Shown: positions 13,092 to 13,285 of the stretch, in pieces
Position numbering within the stretch: position 1 is the stretch's first letter
Layout: every line of letters begins with the position of its first letter
Source of the DNA: Gammaproteobacteria bacterium
GTDB lineage: Bacteria; Pseudomonadota; Gammaproteobacteria; Arenicellales; DRJH01
DNA length: 13,285 bases
Direction of reading: 5' to 3'
NCBI GenBank assembly: GCA_011052285.1
Contig: DRJH01000344.1
Span: 1-13,285, forward strand
The notes under the pieces: generated by a model
The model's input: the letters and a program-made list of their open reading frames with translations, nothing else
Told to the model about the DNA's origin: nothing
Databases searched by the model: none
Translations under genes and position numbers: made by a program

Positions 13092-13190
13092 GGTGAAGTG
13101 AATACCGGTTGTATTTAACAAGCATCAGGGGAAGATTGGACCAAAGTCCACTTATCCGCAGTAGGTTCTCTATTCGCGGATGGCCTCCTA
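13031..13190 (+). mobile_element. Complete MITE-like element overlapping the HAD gene 5' end
   Basis: The left end GAGGCTGTCCGAGAAT (13031-13046) and right end ATTCGCGGATGGCCTCC (13172-13188) are imperfect inverted repeats bounding about 158 bases. The interior carries GGGAAAGTGGATTTGAGGTC (13061-13080), shared with the next element, and, inverted, the module of the 3663 and 11042 elements (13142-13171). The right end abuts the next element through TA (13189-13190). It supplies the alternative start codons and possibly the promoter of the minus-strand HAD gene. Confidence 0.75.
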
Positions 13191-13285
13191 GGAGGCTGTC
13201 CGAGAATAGGAGCCGTGGCGAGGGAAAGTGGATTTGAGGTCGATTTTTCTATGATTTGAGGCGAATACTTGTTGTATTTAACGAA
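13191..13285 (+). mobile_element. MITE-like element running off the window end
   Basis: GGAGGCTGTCCGAGAATAGG at 13191 starts head-to-head with the preceding element across CCTCC-TA-GGAGG. It continues with a GGGAAAGTGGATTTGAGGTCG block and aggcgaatacttgttgtattta (21-base segment split here: 13261-13280), the inverse of 3725-3746. The right end lies outside the window. Confidence 0.7.

Noticed and set aside
3329..13285. CRISPR array explanation for the repeated TAGGAGGCTGTCCGAG
   Set aside because: Copies are irregularly spaced over 10 kb, occur in both orientations and form terminal inverted repeats, unlike CRISPR repeats and spacers.

Overview
The window looks like a piece of a gammaproteobacterial chromosome, probably from a sulfur-oxidising, Chromatiales-like organism. 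The rho, rpmE, prmB, thiS, thiG and trmB products all read as gammaproteobacterial versions. A Tat-exported, flavocytochrome c sulfide dehydrogenase-type flavoprotein points to sulfur metabolism. The taxonomy is inferred from these proteins only.

Layout. On the minus strand at the left edge, a choline-kinase-like phosphotransferase is followed by a dimethylglycine/sarcosine dehydrogenase-like flavoprotein that runs off the window. A 420-base gene-free leader then precedes rho and rpmE on the plus strand. Next comes a tight plus-strand run prmB - thiS - thiG - trmB - glycosidase-like protein, with ATGA overlaps at prmB/thiS-frame and trmB/glycosidase. The run carries protein-methylation, thiamine-thiazole and tRNA-methylation functions. 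A small cysteine-containing minus-strand gene separates it from three plus-strand accessory genes: an AEC-type permease, the FccB-like flavoprotein and an EamA-type exporter. A minus-strand HAD phosphatase closes the window.

The most distinctive content is between the genes. A family of short elements with terminal inverted repeats (end GGAGGCTGTCCGAGAATAG, next to a TA dinucleotide) occurs at least eight times, as complete miniature transposon-like copies and as lone ends. Three copies start exactly at the TAG stop codons of rho, rpmE and thiS. Because the element begins with G, insertion after TA rebuilds the stop. One copy underlies the 5' end of the HAD gene, and one lone end encodes the C-terminus of the small cysteine protein. 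The internal modules are shuffled between copies. A second, unrelated 122-base element with GTAA-type ends and an 8-base near-perfect target duplication sits after the EamA gene and resembles a non-autonomous IS66-type element.

Other points of interest are: a structured thiS-thiG spacer with two tandem 18-mers that form hairpins with a compensatory base-pair change; tiny ORFs overlapping the starts of three accessory genes; an FccB-like protein that keeps the flavin-linking cysteine but appears to lack one redox cysteine and has no cytochrome partner next to it; and a clan-A-like glycosidase fold with Ala at the usual acid/base position. No rRNA, tRNA, CRISPR array, phage or complete transposase gene was seen.
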